Assembly (NCBI RefSeq): GCF_902832885.1
Contig: NZ_CADFDK010000001.1
Coordinates: 62,001 to 126,000 of the forward strand
Direction of reading: 5' to 3'
DNA length: 64,000 nt
DNA from: Burkholderia seminalis DSM 23518
GTDB lineage: Bacteria; Pseudomonadota; Gammaproteobacteria; Burkholderiales; Burkholderiaceae
Below the pieces are notes generated by a model. It was not told where the DNA came from. It worked only from the letters and a program-made list of their open reading frames with translations, and made no database searches. This document shows, one piece after another, positions 1-11,505 of the stretch. Numbering within the stretch: the first letter of the stretch is position 1; each line of letters begins with the position of its first letter. A program made the translations under genes and the position numbers.

Positions 1-948
1 GAAGAAGCACCGTGGTCGGCCGGCAAGGAATTCGAAGGCGGCAACACGGGCCACCGTCCGGGAACGAAGGGCGGTTACTTCCCGGTCGCGCCGGTCGACA
101 CGTTCCAGGACATGCGTTCGGAAATGTGCCTGCTGCTCGAACAGCTCGGCATCCCGGTCGAAGTGCACCACCACGAAGTGGCGGGCCAGGGCCAGAACGA
201 AATCGGCACGAAGTTCTCGACGCTGGTGCAGCGCGCCGACTGGACGCAATGGTCGAAGTACATCATCCACAACGTCGCGCACTCGTACGGCAAGACGGCG
301 ACGTTCATGCCGAAGCCGGTCGTCGGCGACAACGGTTCGGGCATGCACGTTCACCAGTCGATCTGGAAGGACGGCCAGAACCTGTTCGCGGGCAACGGCT
401 ACGCCGGCCTGTCGGAACTGGCGCTGTTCTACATCGGCGGCATCATCAAGCACGCCCGTGCACTGAACGCGATCACGAACCCGACGACGAACTCGTACAA
501 GCGTCTGGTCCCGCACTTCGAAGCACCGGTCAAGCTCGCTTACTCGGCACGCAACCGTTCGGCATCGATCCGCATTCCGCACGTGTCGAACCCGAAGGGC
601 CGCCGCATCGAAACGCGCTTCCCGGATCCGATGGCGAACCCGTACCTGTGCTTCACGGCGCTGATGATGGCCGGGCTCGACGGGATCCAGAACAAGATCC
701 ATCCGGGCGAAGCCGCGGACAAGAACCTGTACGACCTGCCGCCGGAAGAGGATGCAAAGATCCCGACCGTCTGCGCGGGCCTCGACCAGGCACTCGAAGC
801 GCTCGACAAGGATCGCGAGTTCCTGACGCGCGGCGGCGTGTTCACGGACGGCATGATCGACGCGTACCTCGCGCTGAAGGAGCAGGAGCTGGCGAAGTTC
901 CGCATGACGACGCACCCGATCGAGTTCGAGATGTACTACTCGCTCTAA
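1..948 (+). CDS. glnA: Glutamine synthetase type I, C-terminal part (5' end outside window)
   Basis: ATP-dependent ligation of ammonia to glutamate; cytoplasmic dodecamer and main ammonia-assimilation enzyme. The reading frame is open from base 1 and gives 315 residues, about the last two thirds of a 470-residue GlnA. Visible family motifs are KGGYFPVAP near the cut end, the ATP/glutamate-site stretch [10 protein letters not shown], the arginine motif NRSASIRIP and [19 protein letters not shown] near base 730 contains the tyrosine that is adenylylated in proteobacterial GS-I, so activity is probably under GlnE control. A strong terminator follows the stop codon, then glnL-glnG, the usual glnA-ntrBC order. 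Identification is near certain; the promoter and N-terminus cannot be assessed. Confidence 0.98.
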   Translation, partial: EEAPWSAGKEFEGGNTGHRPGTKGGYFPVAPVDTFQDMRSEMCLLLEQLGIPVEVHHHEVAGQGQNEIGTKFSTLVQRADWTQWSKYIIHNVAHSYGKTATFMPKPVVGDNGSGMHVHQSIWKDGQNLFAGNGYAGLSELALFYIGGIIKHARALNAITNPTTNSYKRLVPHFEAPVKLAYSARNRSASIRIPHVSNPKGRRIETRFPDPMANPYLCFTALMMAGLDGIQNKIHPGEAADKNLYDLPPEEDAKIPTVCAGLDQALEALDKDREFLTRGGVFTDGMIDAYLALKEQELAKFRMTTHPIEFEMYYSL

Positions 949-1030
949 TCGGCGATGGCGCGACGATTCAGCGCCATTTTGCCGGTTCGTTCCCGTCGCG
1001 CGGCCTGCGGCGGGAACGGCGGAGTCTGAA

Positions 1031-1059
1031 AGGGGACGGCGTCCAGCCGTCCCTTTTTT
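1031..1059 (+). terminator. Rho-independent terminator after glnA
   Basis: An 8-bp GC stem (GGGACGGC at 1033-1040 with GCCGTCCC at 1046-1053) and a 5-nt loop are followed by six T. It lies 82 bases past the glnA stop, so it should separate the high glnA transcript from glnL-glnG, with partial read-through possible. Confidence 0.88.
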
Positions 1060-1109
1060 GTTCCGGTGATTTTCATTTTCTGGCCCGGTGAGGCGCGACA
1101 AGCACGCAG

Positions 1110-2252
1110 ATGGTTCTGAAGAATCTGATCAAGGCGAAAACGGGGCAGCCCGAGCGACTGACGGACGACGAGCGGCTCGCGCGTTCGGGCCTGCTGGCGG
1201 GGCTGGAAGCGCTGCCGACGGTCGTGATCGTGCTCGACCGCAAGACGCTGCGGATCGCGTTCGCGAACCCGTCGGCGGAGGCGATGCTCGACATCTCGCG
1301 CCGGCAGCTCGCGCAGCGGCCGTGGGGCGAGATTTTTCCGAACGCGAACGAGCTGGCATCGACGATCACCGCGATCGGCGAGGAACGCTTTCACGCGACG
1401 CACCTCGATACCGTGCTCGACCGGCCCGGCCGCGAACCGCTGCATGTGCATGCGATCGTCGGCTTCCTCGAGTCGGCGCCCGATTTCGTGCTCGTCGAGC
1501 TGTTCGAGAACGAACGGCAGTCGCGTACCGACCGGGAAGAGCGCATCCACGACCTGACCGCGGTCAACAAGCAGCTGATCCGCAACCTCGCGCACGAGAT
1601 CAAGAACCCGCTCGGCGGCATTCGCGGCGCAGCCCAGCTGCTCGAATTCGAACTGGGCGAGCGCGAGCGCGGCGAGTTGCGCGAATACACGCAGGTGATC
1701 ATCAAGGAGTCCGATCGCCTGCAGACGCTCGTCGACCGGTTGCTGGAGCCGCATCGGCATCCGCACATCGTCGGCGACGTGAACATCCACGAAGTGTGCG
1801 AACGCGTGCGCGCGGTGATGCTCGCGGAGTTTCCGCGCGGGCTCACGATCGAGCGCGACTACGACGTGAGCGTGCCGGACCTGCGCGGCGACAAGGAGCA
1901 ACTGATCCAGGCGCTGCTCAACATCGTGCGCAACGCGGCGCAGGCGCTGCGCGAGCGGATCGCGCAGGGCGACGCGAAGATCGAGCTGCGCACGCGCATC
2001 GCGCGCAAGATCACGATCGCGAAGCGCCTGTACCGGCTGGCACTGGACTTGCACGTGATCGACAACGGGCCCGGCATTCCGGACGAGATCCGCGACCGCA
2101 TTTTCTATCCGCTCGTGTCCGGGCGAGAAGACGGCAGTGGTCTCGGCCTGACGCTCGCGCAGACTTTCGTGCAGCAGCACGACGGGATGATCGAGGTCGA
2201 AAGCCGGCCCGGACGTACCGAATTTCAGATTCTGCTGCCGCTCGACCATTGA
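1110..2252 (+). CDS. glnL: Nitrogen regulation sensor histidine kinase NtrB
   Basis: Cytoplasmic kinase/phosphatase that sets the phosphorylation of NtrC in response to PII and nitrogen status. 380 residues, no membrane segment. An N-terminal PAS-like domain occupies roughly residues 20-135. The HisKA motif NLAHEIKNPLGG carries the phospho-accepting His at about residue 162. The ATPase domain shows the N box (NIVRNAAQAL), G1 (VIDNGPGIPDEI) and G2 (GSGLGLTLAQ). This is the standard NtrB architecture and length. It lies between glnA and glnG, 46 bases before glnG, and is probably co-transcribed with it. No good Shine-Dalgarno is visible before the ATG at 1110, and the frame has no better start. 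Confidence 0.95.
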   Translation: MVLKNLIKAKTGQPERLTDDERLARSGLLAGLEALPTVVIVLDRKTLRIAFANPSAEAMLDISRRQLAQRPWGEIFPNANELASTITAIGEERFHATHLDTVLDRPGREPLHVHAIVGFLESAPDFVLVELFENERQSRTDREERIHDLTAVNKQLIRNLAHEIKNPLGGIRGAAQLLEFELGERERGELREYTQVIIKESDRLQTLVDRLLEPHRHPHIVGDVNIHEVCERVRAVMLAEFPRGLTIERDYDVSVPDLRGDKEQLIQALLNIVRNAAQALRERIAQGDAKIELRTRIARKITIAKRLYRLALDLHVIDNGPGIPDEIRDRIFYPLVSGREDGSGLGLTLAQTFVQQHDGMIEVESRPGRTEFQILLPLDH

Positions 2253-2298
2253 GCGGCGACATTGCGATTCACCGGATTCACCCATACCTGACCGACCT

Positions 2299-3807
2299 AT
2301 GAAGCCGATCTGGATAGTAGACGACGACCAATCGATCCGCTGGGTGCTTGAAAAGGCACTCGCCCGGGACAGCTTCGCGACGAAGAGCTTCGCGAACGTG
2401 CGCGATGCGCTGGCCGCGCTCGACCACGAGACGCCGCAGGTGCTCGTGTCCGACATCCGGATGCCGGGCGGCTCGGGCCTCGAGCTGCTGCAGGCGATGC
2501 ACGAGCGGCTGCCGGGCTTGCCCGTCATCATCATGACGGCGTTCTCCGACCTCGACAGCGCCGTCGCGGCGTTCCAGGGCGGCGCGTTCGAATATCTCGC
2601 GAAACCGTTCGACGTCGACAAGGCCGTCGAGCTGATCCGCCGCGCGGTGGAGGAAAGCCTGCGCGGCGGCGCGCCGCAGGACGAGCGCGTCGCCGAGGCG
2701 CCCGAGATGCTCGGCCAGGCGCCCGCGATGCAGGACATGTTCCGCGCGATCGGCCGCCTGTCGCATTCGGCCGCGACCGTGCTGATCACCGGCGAATCGG
2801 GCACCGGCAAGGAGCTCGTCGCCCGGGCGCTGCATCGCCACAGCCCGCGCGCGAACGGCCCGTTCATCGCGCTGAACACCGCGGCGATTCCGAAGGACCT
2901 GCTCGAATCCGAGCTGTTCGGCCACGAGCGCGGCGCGTTCACCGGCGCGCAGACGACACGGCAGGGCCGTTTCGAGCAGGCCGAGAACGGCACGCTGTTC
3001 CTCGACGAAATCGGCGACATGCCGTTCGACCTGCAGACGCGCCTGCTGCGCGTGCTGTCGGACGGGCAGTTCTACCGCGTCGGCGGGCACAACCCGCTGC
3101 GCGCGAACGTGCGCGTGATCGCCGCGACCCACCAGAATCTCGAATCGCGCGTGCGGCAGGGGTTGTTCCGCGAGGACCTTTACCACCGGCTCAACGTGAT
3201 CCGGCTGCGCCTGCCGCCGCTGCGCGAACGCAGCGAGGACATCGCGCTGCTCACGCGCCACTTCCTGCAGAAGAGCGCACGCGATCTCGGCGTCGAGCCG
3301 AAGCGCGTGTCTGACGACGCGCTCGCGTACCTGACGTCGCTGCCGTTTCCCGGCAATGTCCGGCAGCTCGAGAACCTCGCGAACTGGCTGACCGTGATGG
3401 CGCCCGCGCAGACGGTCGAGATCAAGGACCTGCCGCCCGATCTCGTGCCGGCCGGCGCGCCGGTCGTCGCGACGGGCGACGGCGCGGATGCGCCCGGCAG
3501 CGCGCCGGCCGTGCCGCCCGCGCTCGGTGCGGTGCCGGCGGCGAGCGCGCCCGTCGCGGCCGCGCCGAACGGCAGCGTGCCGAACGGCTATCCGCTGTGG
3601 GAGCATGGCCTGCGCACCGAAGTCGCGCGGCTGTTGCGCGAGAATTCGGCCGACGTGATGGACGAGCTCGCACGCCGTTTCGAGGCGGCCGTGATCCGCG
3701 AGGCGCTCGACTTCACGCGGGGCCGCAAGGTCGAGGCCGCGGAGCGCCTCGGTATCGGCCGCAACACGATCACGCGCAAGATCCAGGAACTCCACCTGGA
3801 GCCCTGA
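2299..3807 (+). CDS. glnG: Nitrogen regulation response regulator NtrC, sigma-54 activator
   Basis: Phosphorylated NtrC activates sigma-54 promoters of nitrogen-scavenging genes. 502 residues. The receiver domain (about 1-120) has the acidic pocket DDD at 8-10 and phospho-acceptor Asp52 in LVSDIRMPG. The AAA+ domain (about 140-375) has Walker A GESGTGKEL, the sigma-54 contact loop GAFTGA and Walker B TLFLDEIGDMP. An Ala/Pro-rich linker of about 50 residues, longer than in enteric NtrC, leads to a Fis-type helix-turn-helix at the C-terminus (VEAAERLGIGRNTITRKI). Partner of glnL just upstream. The identification is secure. Confidence 0.96.
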   Translation: MKPIWIVDDDQSIRWVLEKALARDSFATKSFANVRDALAALDHETPQVLVSDIRMPGGSGLELLQAMHERLPGLPVIIMTAFSDLDSAVAAFQGGAFEYLAKPFDVDKAVELIRRAVEESLRGGAPQDERVAEAPEMLGQAPAMQDMFRAIGRLSHSAATVLITGESGTGKELVARALHRHSPRANGPFIALNTAAIPKDLLESELFGHERGAFTGAQTTRQGRFEQAENGTLFLDEIGDMPFDLQTRLLRVLSDGQFYRVGGHNPLRANVRVIAATHQNLESRVRQGLFREDLYHRLNVIRLRLPPLRERSEDIALLTRHFLQKSARDLGVEPKRVSDDALAYLTSLPFPGNVRQLENLANWLTVMAPAQTVEIKDLPPDLVPAGAPVVATGDGADAPGSAPAVPPALGAVPAASAPVAAAPNGSVPNGYPLWEHGLRTEVARLLRENSADVMDELARRFEAAVIREALDFTRGRKVEAAERLGIGRNTITRKIQELHLEP

Positions 3808-3896
3808 GCACGAATCGCGGCATGCGCGCGCGTCGCGCATGCCGCGATCGGACATAATCGCGGTTTGCACGCCGTTTGCCATTCCGCCGATCCTCA

Positions 3897-6005
3897 ATGT
3901 CCGATTCCTTCCGCTGGCCCGCCGGGGCCGACCCGTTCCGTTTTCTCGAAGCGCTCGACAGCAAGCGCGCCCGCACGTGGGTCGACGAGCAGAATGCGCG
4001 CACGCGCGCCGCGCTGCGCGACGACGATGCGTATCGCGCGCTGGCCGCGCGTCTCGCCAAGGCCTATCTGCCGCGTGAGCGCCCGGTGATTCCGACCCGC
4101 TGGCGCGACTGGGCGTACGACCTGTGGCAGGACGATCTCCATCCGAAGGGGCTGTGGCGCCGCGCGCGCTGGGACGACTGGCGTGCCGGTCGGCCCGCGT
4201 GGGAAACGCTGCTCGACGTCGATGCGCTCGGTGCCGAAGAGGGCGAGTCGTGGGTGTTCGAGCAGGATGCGATCCTGTATCCGGACGGCGATCGCGCGCT
4301 GCTGTCGCTGTCGCCGGGCGGTGCCGACGCGGTCGTCGTGCGCGAATTCGATCTCGTCGAACGCCGTTTCGTCGACGGCGGCTTCACGATCGACGAGCCG
4401 GGCCATCACACGGTCGGCTGGATCGACCGCGACACCGTCTACGTGAGCTGGGATCGCGGCGAAGCGCATGCGACCGCGGCCGGCTATCCGTACGAAGCGC
4501 GGCGCTGGGTGCGCGGCACGGCGCTCGCCGATGCGCCCGTCGTGTTCAGCGGCGAACCCGACGACATCAGCGCCGGGGCGTGGTTCGATCCGATCGATCG
4601 GCGTCACGTCGCGTGGCGCAGCGTCGACTTCTTCGACGCGCATGCCTACTGGCTGACCGACGCCGGCGAGTGGGCGCGCTACGACGTGCCGACGCACGTC
4701 GAGGTCGGGTTCTGGGAAGGCTGGCTCGTGCTGGAGCCGCGCCTCGACTGGGATTGCGACGGCGTGCGCCATGCGGGCGGCTCGCTGCTCGCGATCCGCG
4801 AGCAGGCGTTCCTGGCCGGGTCGCGCGCATTCACGACGCTGTTCGCGCCGCGGCCGACCACATCCGCGTGCACGTGGACGCACACGCGCACGATGCTGAT
4901 CGCGAGCTGGCTCGACGACGTGCACAACCGGACGATGCTGTGGCAGCCTCGACAGGCCGACGACGGCACGTGGACATGGGACGCGCGGCCGTTCGAGTGG
5001 ACGGGCGATGCGCAGATCGACGTCGAACCCGTCGAGGCGACGCTGAACGACGAGGTGTACGTCGACGTCGACACCTATCTCGATCCGCCCGAATGCTGGC
5101 TGGCCGATCTTGCCGATCGGGCGGACGATGCGCCGTCGCGCCGTGTGCTGCTCGACCGGCCGCCGGTGCAGTTCGAGGCGGCCGGGCTCGTCGTGCGCCG
5201 CGCGAGCGCGCGCTCGCGGGACGGCACGATGGTGCCGTACACGCTGATCGGGCCGCGCGATGCGCTCGATCCGGCCGACGGTGCCGCGCGCGTCGCGCGG
5301 CCGTGTTTGCTGTCGGGCTACGGCGGCTTTGCGATCCCGAACCTGCCGGGCTACAGCGACGCGTTCGGCATCGGGTGGCTCGAACGCGGCGGCGTGATGG
5401 CGTTCGCGCATATCCGCGGCGGCGGCGAGTTCGGGCCGCGCTGGCACGTCGACGCGCAGCGCGAACATCGGCAGCGTTCATTCGACGATTTCATCGCGGT
5501 GGCCGAGGATCTGGCCGCGACCGGCGTGACGACGGCCGCGCAGCTCGGGATCGAGGGCGGCAGCAACGGCGGATTGCTGGTCGCCGCGTGCATGATGCAG
5601 CGGCCGGAGCTGTTCGGCGCGGTGCTGTGCCGCGTGCCGCTGCTCGACATGCAGCGCTATCCGAAGCTGCACGCGGGCGCCGCATGGCTCGACGAATACG
5701 GCGACCCCGACGATCCGCGCGCGGGCGCGGCGCTGGCCGCGTATTCGCCGTATCACCGCGTGCGCGAAGGCGTCACGTATCCGCCGCTGCTGCTGACGAC
5801 GTCGACGCGCGACGACCGCGTGCATCCCGCGCATGCGCGCAAGATGGCCGCGCGCATGCAGGCGCTCGGTCACGAACGGGTGTGGTATTGGGAGAACACC
5901 GACGGCGGCCACGGCAGCGCCGACGATCTGGAGCGTGCGGAGGCCGATGCGGCCGAGTTCGGCTTCCTGTGGGCCCATCTCGGGCCGGCGCCCGCGCGGC
6001 ACTGA
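3897..6005 (+). CDS. Prolyl oligopeptidase family serine peptidase (S9A)
   Basis: Probable cytoplasmic peptidase cleaving short proline-containing peptides. 702 residues from ATG 3897; an in-frame TTG 21 bases upstream would add only seven residues and is less likely. The first 410 or so residues have the tryptophan-rich beta-propeller look of the family. The C-terminal alpha/beta hydrolase domain carries the nucleophile motif GGSNGG (Ser about 556), the acid in TRDDRVHP (about 639-640) and the catalytic His in DGGHG (about 672). Length matches prolyl endopeptidases (about 700). No signal peptide is apparent. It stands alone, convergent with xth. The family call is firm; substrate specificity is inferred. 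Confidence 0.9.
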   Translation: MSDSFRWPAGADPFRFLEALDSKRARTWVDEQNARTRAALRDDDAYRALAARLAKAYLPRERPVIPTRWRDWAYDLWQDDLHPKGLWRRARWDDWRAGRPAWETLLDVDALGAEEGESWVFEQDAILYPDGDRALLSLSPGGADAVVVREFDLVERRFVDGGFTIDEPGHHTVGWIDRDTVYVSWDRGEAHATAAGYPYEARRWVRGTALADAPVVFSGEPDDISAGAWFDPIDRRHVAWRSVDFFDAHAYWLTDAGEWARYDVPTHVEVGFWEGWLVLEPRLDWDCDGVRHAGGSLLAIREQAFLAGSRAFTTLFAPRPTTSACTWTHTRTMLIASWLDDVHNRTMLWQPRQADDGTWTWDARPFEWTGDAQIDVEPVEATLNDEVYVDVDTYLDPPECWLADLADRADDAPSRRVLLDRPPVQFEAAGLVVRRASARSRDGTMVPYTLIGPRDALDPADGAARVARPCLLSGYGGFAIPNLPGYSDAFGIGWLERGGVMAFAHIRGGGEFGPRWHVDAQREHRQRSFDDFIAVAEDLAATGVTTAAQLGIEGGSNGGLLVAACMMQRPELFGAVLCRVPLLDMQRYPKLHAGAAWLDEYGDPDDPRAGAALAAYSPYHRVREGVTYPPLLLTTSTRDDRVHPAHARKMAARMQALGHERVWYWENTDGGHGSADDLERAEADAAEFGFLWAHLGPAPARH

Positions 6006-6026
6006 GCGCGCGGGCGGATGGGACGA

Positions 6027-6803
6027 TCAGCCGACGACCGCGACGACGGGCGTGTGGTCGGACGGTTGTTCCCACGTGCGCGGCGTACGATCGACCTCGC
6101 ACGACGTGCAGGTTTCCGCGAGCGCCGGCGACAGCAGGATGTGGTCGATGCGCAGCCCGGCGTTGCGGCGGAACGCCATCATCCGGTAGTCCCACCACGT
6201 GAAGGTTTTCTCGGGCTGCTCGAAGCGGCGGAACGCATCGACGAAGCCGAGCTCGATCAGTTGCGCGAAGTGCGCGCGCTCCTGCGGCGACACGAGGTTC
6301 TGGCCTTCCCATTTCGCGGGATCGTGCACGTCGCGGTCTTCCGGCGCGATGTTGTAGTCGCCGAGCAGCGCGAGCTTCGGGTAGCGCTGCAGCTCGGTGC
6401 GCAGCCACGCCTGCAGCGCGTCGAGCCATTGCATCTTGTAGACGAACTTGTCGGAGTCGGGCGCCTGGCCGTTCGGGAAGTAGGCGGAGACGATGCGCAC
6501 GCCGTCGACCGTCGCGGCGACCACGCGCTGCTGCGGATCATCGAAGCCGGGGATGTTGCGCACGATGTCCGATTCGTCGACGGCGAGCGACGCGCGCGCG
6601 AGGATCGCGACGCCGTTGTAGGTCTTCTGGCCCGTGAACCAGCTGCGATAGCCGATCGCCTCGAGATCGGCGCGCGGGAATTTCTCGTCAGGCAGCTTCA
6701 GTTCCTGCAGGCACAGTACGTCGGTGCCGCTTTGCACGAGCCAGTCGAGCACATGCTGCTTGCGGACGTTGAGCGAGTTGACGTTCCAGGTGGCGATTTT
6801 CAT
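6027..6803 (-). CDS. xth: Exodeoxyribonuclease III (AP endonuclease)
   Basis: Class II AP endonuclease and 3'-5' exonuclease for base-excision repair. 258 residues, typical for the family. Motifs in order: MKIATWNVNSLN at the N-terminus (Asn metal/DNA contacts), LCLQELKLP with the metal-binding Glu, GDYNIAPEDRD with the catalytic Asp/Asn pair, and LRIDHILLS with the final Asp-His near the C-terminus. It is convergent with the preceding peptidase, with only 21 bases between stops, and divergent from the initiator tRNA. Confidence 0.94.
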   Translation of the reverse strand: MKIATWNVNSLNVRKQHVLDWLVQSGTDVLCLQELKLPDEKFPRADLEAIGYRSWFTGQKTYNGVAILARASLAVDESDIVRNIPGFDDPQQRVVAATVDGVRIVSAYFPNGQAPDSDKFVYKMQWLDALQAWLRTELQRYPKLALLGDYNIAPEDRDVHDPAKWEGQNLVSPQERAHFAQLIELGFVDAFRRFEQPEKTFTWWDYRMMAFRRNAGLRIDHILLSPALAETCTSCEVDRTPRTWEQPSDHTPVVAVVG

Positions 6804-6945
6804 GAACGGGAGTATGTGTGCGGCGTGAATGCGAAGGCCGCCATCTTACCGCGAGCATGCGGGGCGAACGCGCGCGAAACGCGACGCGGAGCAGGGCGCG
6901 GGCCACGCCGTCTGGAAGACGAGAGAAGAATTTGTGACAAAAGTG

Positions 6946-6974
6946 TTGACGTGAGTACTTCATCACCCTATAAT
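6946..6974 (+). promoter_or_regulatory. Sigma-70 promoter of the initiator tRNA
   Basis: TTGACG at 6946-6951 and a perfect TATAAT at 6969-6974 are separated by 17 bases. The -10 box ends 12 bases before the tRNA 5' end. It is one of the closest matches to consensus in the window, as expected for a stable-RNA gene. Confidence 0.9.
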
Positions 6975-6986
6975 TTATTTCTCTGA

Positions 6987-7063
<77 letters not shown>

Positions 7064-7116
7064 AGCACACCAGACGATGTGCAGCGCAAATGACCGATGC
7101 GCGCTTCGTCGACAGG

Positions 7117-7142
7117 AACCCGGCCCCGTGCCGGGTTTTTTG
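7117..7142 (+). terminator. Rho-independent terminator after tRNA-fMet
   Basis: An 8-bp perfect stem (AACCCGGC at 7117-7124, GCCGGGTT at 7130-7137) with a 5-nt loop runs into a T tract, about 55 bases past the tRNA end. Confidence 0.88.
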
Positions 7143-7179
7143 TTTTCCGCGCGCGATATCGCCGGCGCGATTGTCGTGG

Positions 7180-7872
7180 TTACCGCGCCGCCCACTCCAC
7201 GGCCGCCTTCGCATGCAGCGCGGTCGTGTCGAACACCGGCAGCGGCGAATCGTCCGCGCCGATCAGCAGCGTGATTTCCGTGCAGCCGAGAATCACGGCC
7301 TGCGCGCCGCGCCGCGCCAGTGCCTCGATGATCGACACGTAGGTCGCGCGCGATTCCGCCGCGACGATGCCGTGGCACAGCTCGTCGTAGATGATCCGGT
7401 GCACGTCGTCGCGCCCGCGTTCGTCCGGCACGAGCACGTCCATCCCGAATTTGTCGCGCAGCCGCTCCGCATAGAACGGCAACTCCATCGTGTAGCGCGT
7501 GCCGAGCAGCGCGACGCGCTCGACGCCCGCGTCGCGCAGCGCGCTGCCGGTCGGATCGGCAATGTGCAGGAACGGCAGCTTCACCGCGGCTTCGATTGCG
7601 TCGTGCACGCGATGCATCGTATTGGTCGTCAGCACGACGAGATCGGCGCCGGCCGCTTCGAGCTGGCGCGCCGCGTCGGCCATCCGTTCGCCGAGCGCCG
7701 CCCAGTCGTGCGTGCGCTGCAGCGCTTCGATTTCCGCGAAGTCGACCGTGACCAGCACGCTCTTCGCGTTGTGGTGGCCGCCATGCAGCGCCTTCGAATG
7801 GCGGTTGATCATCCGGTAGTACTCGGCCGACGATTCCCAGCTCATGCCGCCGATCAATCCGATCGTCTTCAT
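7180..7872 (-). CDS. Aspartate/glutamate racemase family protein, YgeA-type
   Basis: Amino-acid racemase fold, probably cofactor-independent and acting on an acidic or related amino acid. 230 residues. The N-terminus MKTIGLIGGMSWESS is diagnostic of the family. Two catalytic positions are normally Cys: here the first reads LTTNTMH, with Thr where CNT is usual, and the second is intact in ILGCTE. E. coli YgeA, reported as an L-aspartate/glutamate racemase, has the same Thr/Cys pair, so the gene is probably functional rather than dead, with altered stereochemical preference. It is divergent from dinB. Substrate unknown. Confidence 0.85.
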   Translation of the reverse strand: MKTIGLIGGMSWESSAEYYRMINRHSKALHGGHHNAKSVLVTVDFAEIEALQRTHDWAALGERMADAARQLEAAGADLVVLTTNTMHRVHDAIEAAVKLPFLHIADPTGSALRDAGVERVALLGTRYTMELPFYAERLRDKFGMDVLVPDERGRDDVHRIIYDELCHGIVAAESRATYVSIIEALARRGAQAVILGCTEITLLIGADDSPLPVFDTTALHAKAAVEWAAR

Positions 7873-7995
7873 CCGTCACCTTCTCGTTTGGTGTGTCGCG
7901 GCAGACGAGTATAGGCGTCGCTGCCGGCGCGCGGCCGGTACGATCCGCGCAAAGCGGGCCGGTACGGCGCAGCCGGGCGCGGCCGCACGCGACAG

Positions 7996-8024
7996 TTGAA
8001 ACCGGCACTGTGTTTTTGTACAGT
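7996..8024 (+). promoter_or_regulatory. dinB promoter with overlapping LexA box
   Basis: TTGAAA (7996-8001) and TACAGT (8019-8024) are 17 bases apart. CTGT-N8-ACAG at 8008-8023 fits the proteobacterial SOS-box consensus and covers the spacer and most of the -10, where a repressor would block RNA polymerase. Transcription should begin near 8031, which rules out upstream start codons for dinB. Only the sequence match is seen; LexA binding is inferred. Confidence 0.82.
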
Positions 8025-8099
8025 ATCGGCACCGTGAACCCGACCACTATCCCGCCTGCCGATCCGCACGTGCCGCCACCGGGCGACGCGCTGCCGCGC

Positions 8100-9173
8100 A
8101 TGCGCAAGATCATTCACTGCGACTGCGACTGTTTCTACGCGTCGGTCGAGATGCGCGACGATCCGTCGCTGCGCAACCGGCCGCTCGCGGTCGGCGGCCG
8201 GCCCGACCAGCGCGGCGTGATCGCGACCTGCAACTACGAGGCGCGGCGCTATGGCGTACATTCGGCGATGTCGTCGGCGCTCGCGATGCGCAAGTGCCCG
8301 GACCTGCTGATCCTGCCGTCCGCGATGGATAAATACCGCGCGGCGTCGCGGCAGATCATGGCGATCTATCGCGACTACACGCCCGACGTCGAGCCGCTGT
8401 CGCTCGACGAGGCGTACCTCGACGTCAGCGGGTCCGAGCGGTGCCAGGGCAGTGCGACGCTGATCGCGCGCGAGATCCGCCAGCGCGTGTTCGACACGGT
8501 CGGCGTGACCGTGTCGGCCGGCGTCGCGCCGAACAAGTTCATCGCGAAGATCGCGTCGGACTGGAACAAGCCGGACGGCCTGTTCGTCGTGCGGCCGCAC
8601 GAGATCGACGCGTTCGTCGCGGCGCTGCCGGTGCGCAAGCTGCACGGCGTCGGCAAGGTGACGGCCACGCGGCTCGACCGGCTCGGCATCCAGACCTGCG
8701 CGCAGTTGCGCGACTGGCCGCTGATCGACCTGCATCGCGAGTTCGGCGCATTCGGGCGGCGGCTGTACGAACTGTCGCGCGGCATCGACGAGCGGCCCGT
8801 GCAGGCCGACCAGGAGCGCAAGTCGGTCAGCGTCGAGACGACCTACGTGACCGACCTGACGACGCTCGAGCAATGCGCGGACGAGATTCGCCGCCTCGTC
8901 GTGCAGCTCGACGCGCGGATCGCGCGCGCTGGCGCCGCGCGGTCGATCCGCAAGCTGTACGTGAAGATCCGCTTCGCCGATTTCCAGCGCACGACGGTCG
9001 AATGCGTGGCCGACGCGACGCATGCGGAGACGGCCGTCACGCTGCTCGCGAAGGGGCTGCAGCGGCGCGCGCAGGCCGTACGGCTGCTCGGCGTCGGCGT
9101 GCGCATCGACGAGGACACGGCCGAGCGTCACGGGCAGTTCTCGCTGTTCGACGACGAAGCGCCCGCGCCATGA
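8100..9173 (+). CDS. dinB: DNA polymerase IV (Y family)
   Basis: Error-prone translesion polymerase induced by DNA damage. 357 residues from ATG 8100, close to E. coli DinB (351). The frame is open upstream to 7893, but the promoter and LexA box at 7996-8024 lie inside that stretch, so longer starts are unlikely; GTG 8034 would need a leaderless message. Motifs: IHCDCDCFYASVEM with the first metal-binding Asp, YSIDEAYLD-like LSLDEAYLDVSG with the second acidic pair, and VSAGVAPNKFIAKIASD. The C-terminus ends QFSLFDDE, resembling the QLxLF beta-clamp-binding motif of Pol IV. Confidence 0.93.
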   Translation: MRKIIHCDCDCFYASVEMRDDPSLRNRPLAVGGRPDQRGVIATCNYEARRYGVHSAMSSALAMRKCPDLLILPSAMDKYRAASRQIMAIYRDYTPDVEPLSLDEAYLDVSGSERCQGSATLIAREIRQRVFDTVGVTVSAGVAPNKFIAKIASDWNKPDGLFVVRPHEIDAFVAALPVRKLHGVGKVTATRLDRLGIQTCAQLRDWPLIDLHREFGAFGRRLYELSRGIDERPVQADQERKSVSVETTYVTDLTTLEQCADEIRRLVVQLDARIARAGAARSIRKLYVKIRFADFQRTTVECVADATHAETAVTLLAKGLQRRAQAVRLLGVGVRIDEDTAERHGQFSLFDDEAPAP

Positions 9174-9198
9174 AAAAAGGCACCGCCGTGGCGGTGCC
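9173..9198 (-). terminator. Rho-independent terminator of prlC
   Basis: Read on the minus strand, a 9-bp perfect GC stem (9190-9198 with 9179-9187) is followed by six U. It touches the dinB stop codon from the other side, so it may also help end dinB transcripts, although the plus strand lacks a T tract. Confidence 0.85.
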
Positions 9199-9231
9199 TG
9201 TCGATGCAGCCGGAAGGGTCGGGCGGCGCGC

Positions 9232-11319
<2,088 letters not shown>

Positions 11320-11505
11320 AAGACTCCCTGTCTGTTGCCGGATGAACCGGGATGAAAAGGGTAACGGCGGCTGGGCGCGACGGCGCCCGATACCGACATT
11401 ATTGGGGCGCATCGTGCGCTTTCCAATCGTTAGTTTCTAATGGCGCGATTGACGCAGGGTCGGATGCGTGGCCGCGCGCATCCGACGGCGGGCATCCGGG
11501 GACGG

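Noticed and set aside
7893-8099. N-terminal extension of DinB by up to 69 codons
   Set aside because: The promoter and LexA box lie within it, and the residues lack similarity to Y-family polymerases.
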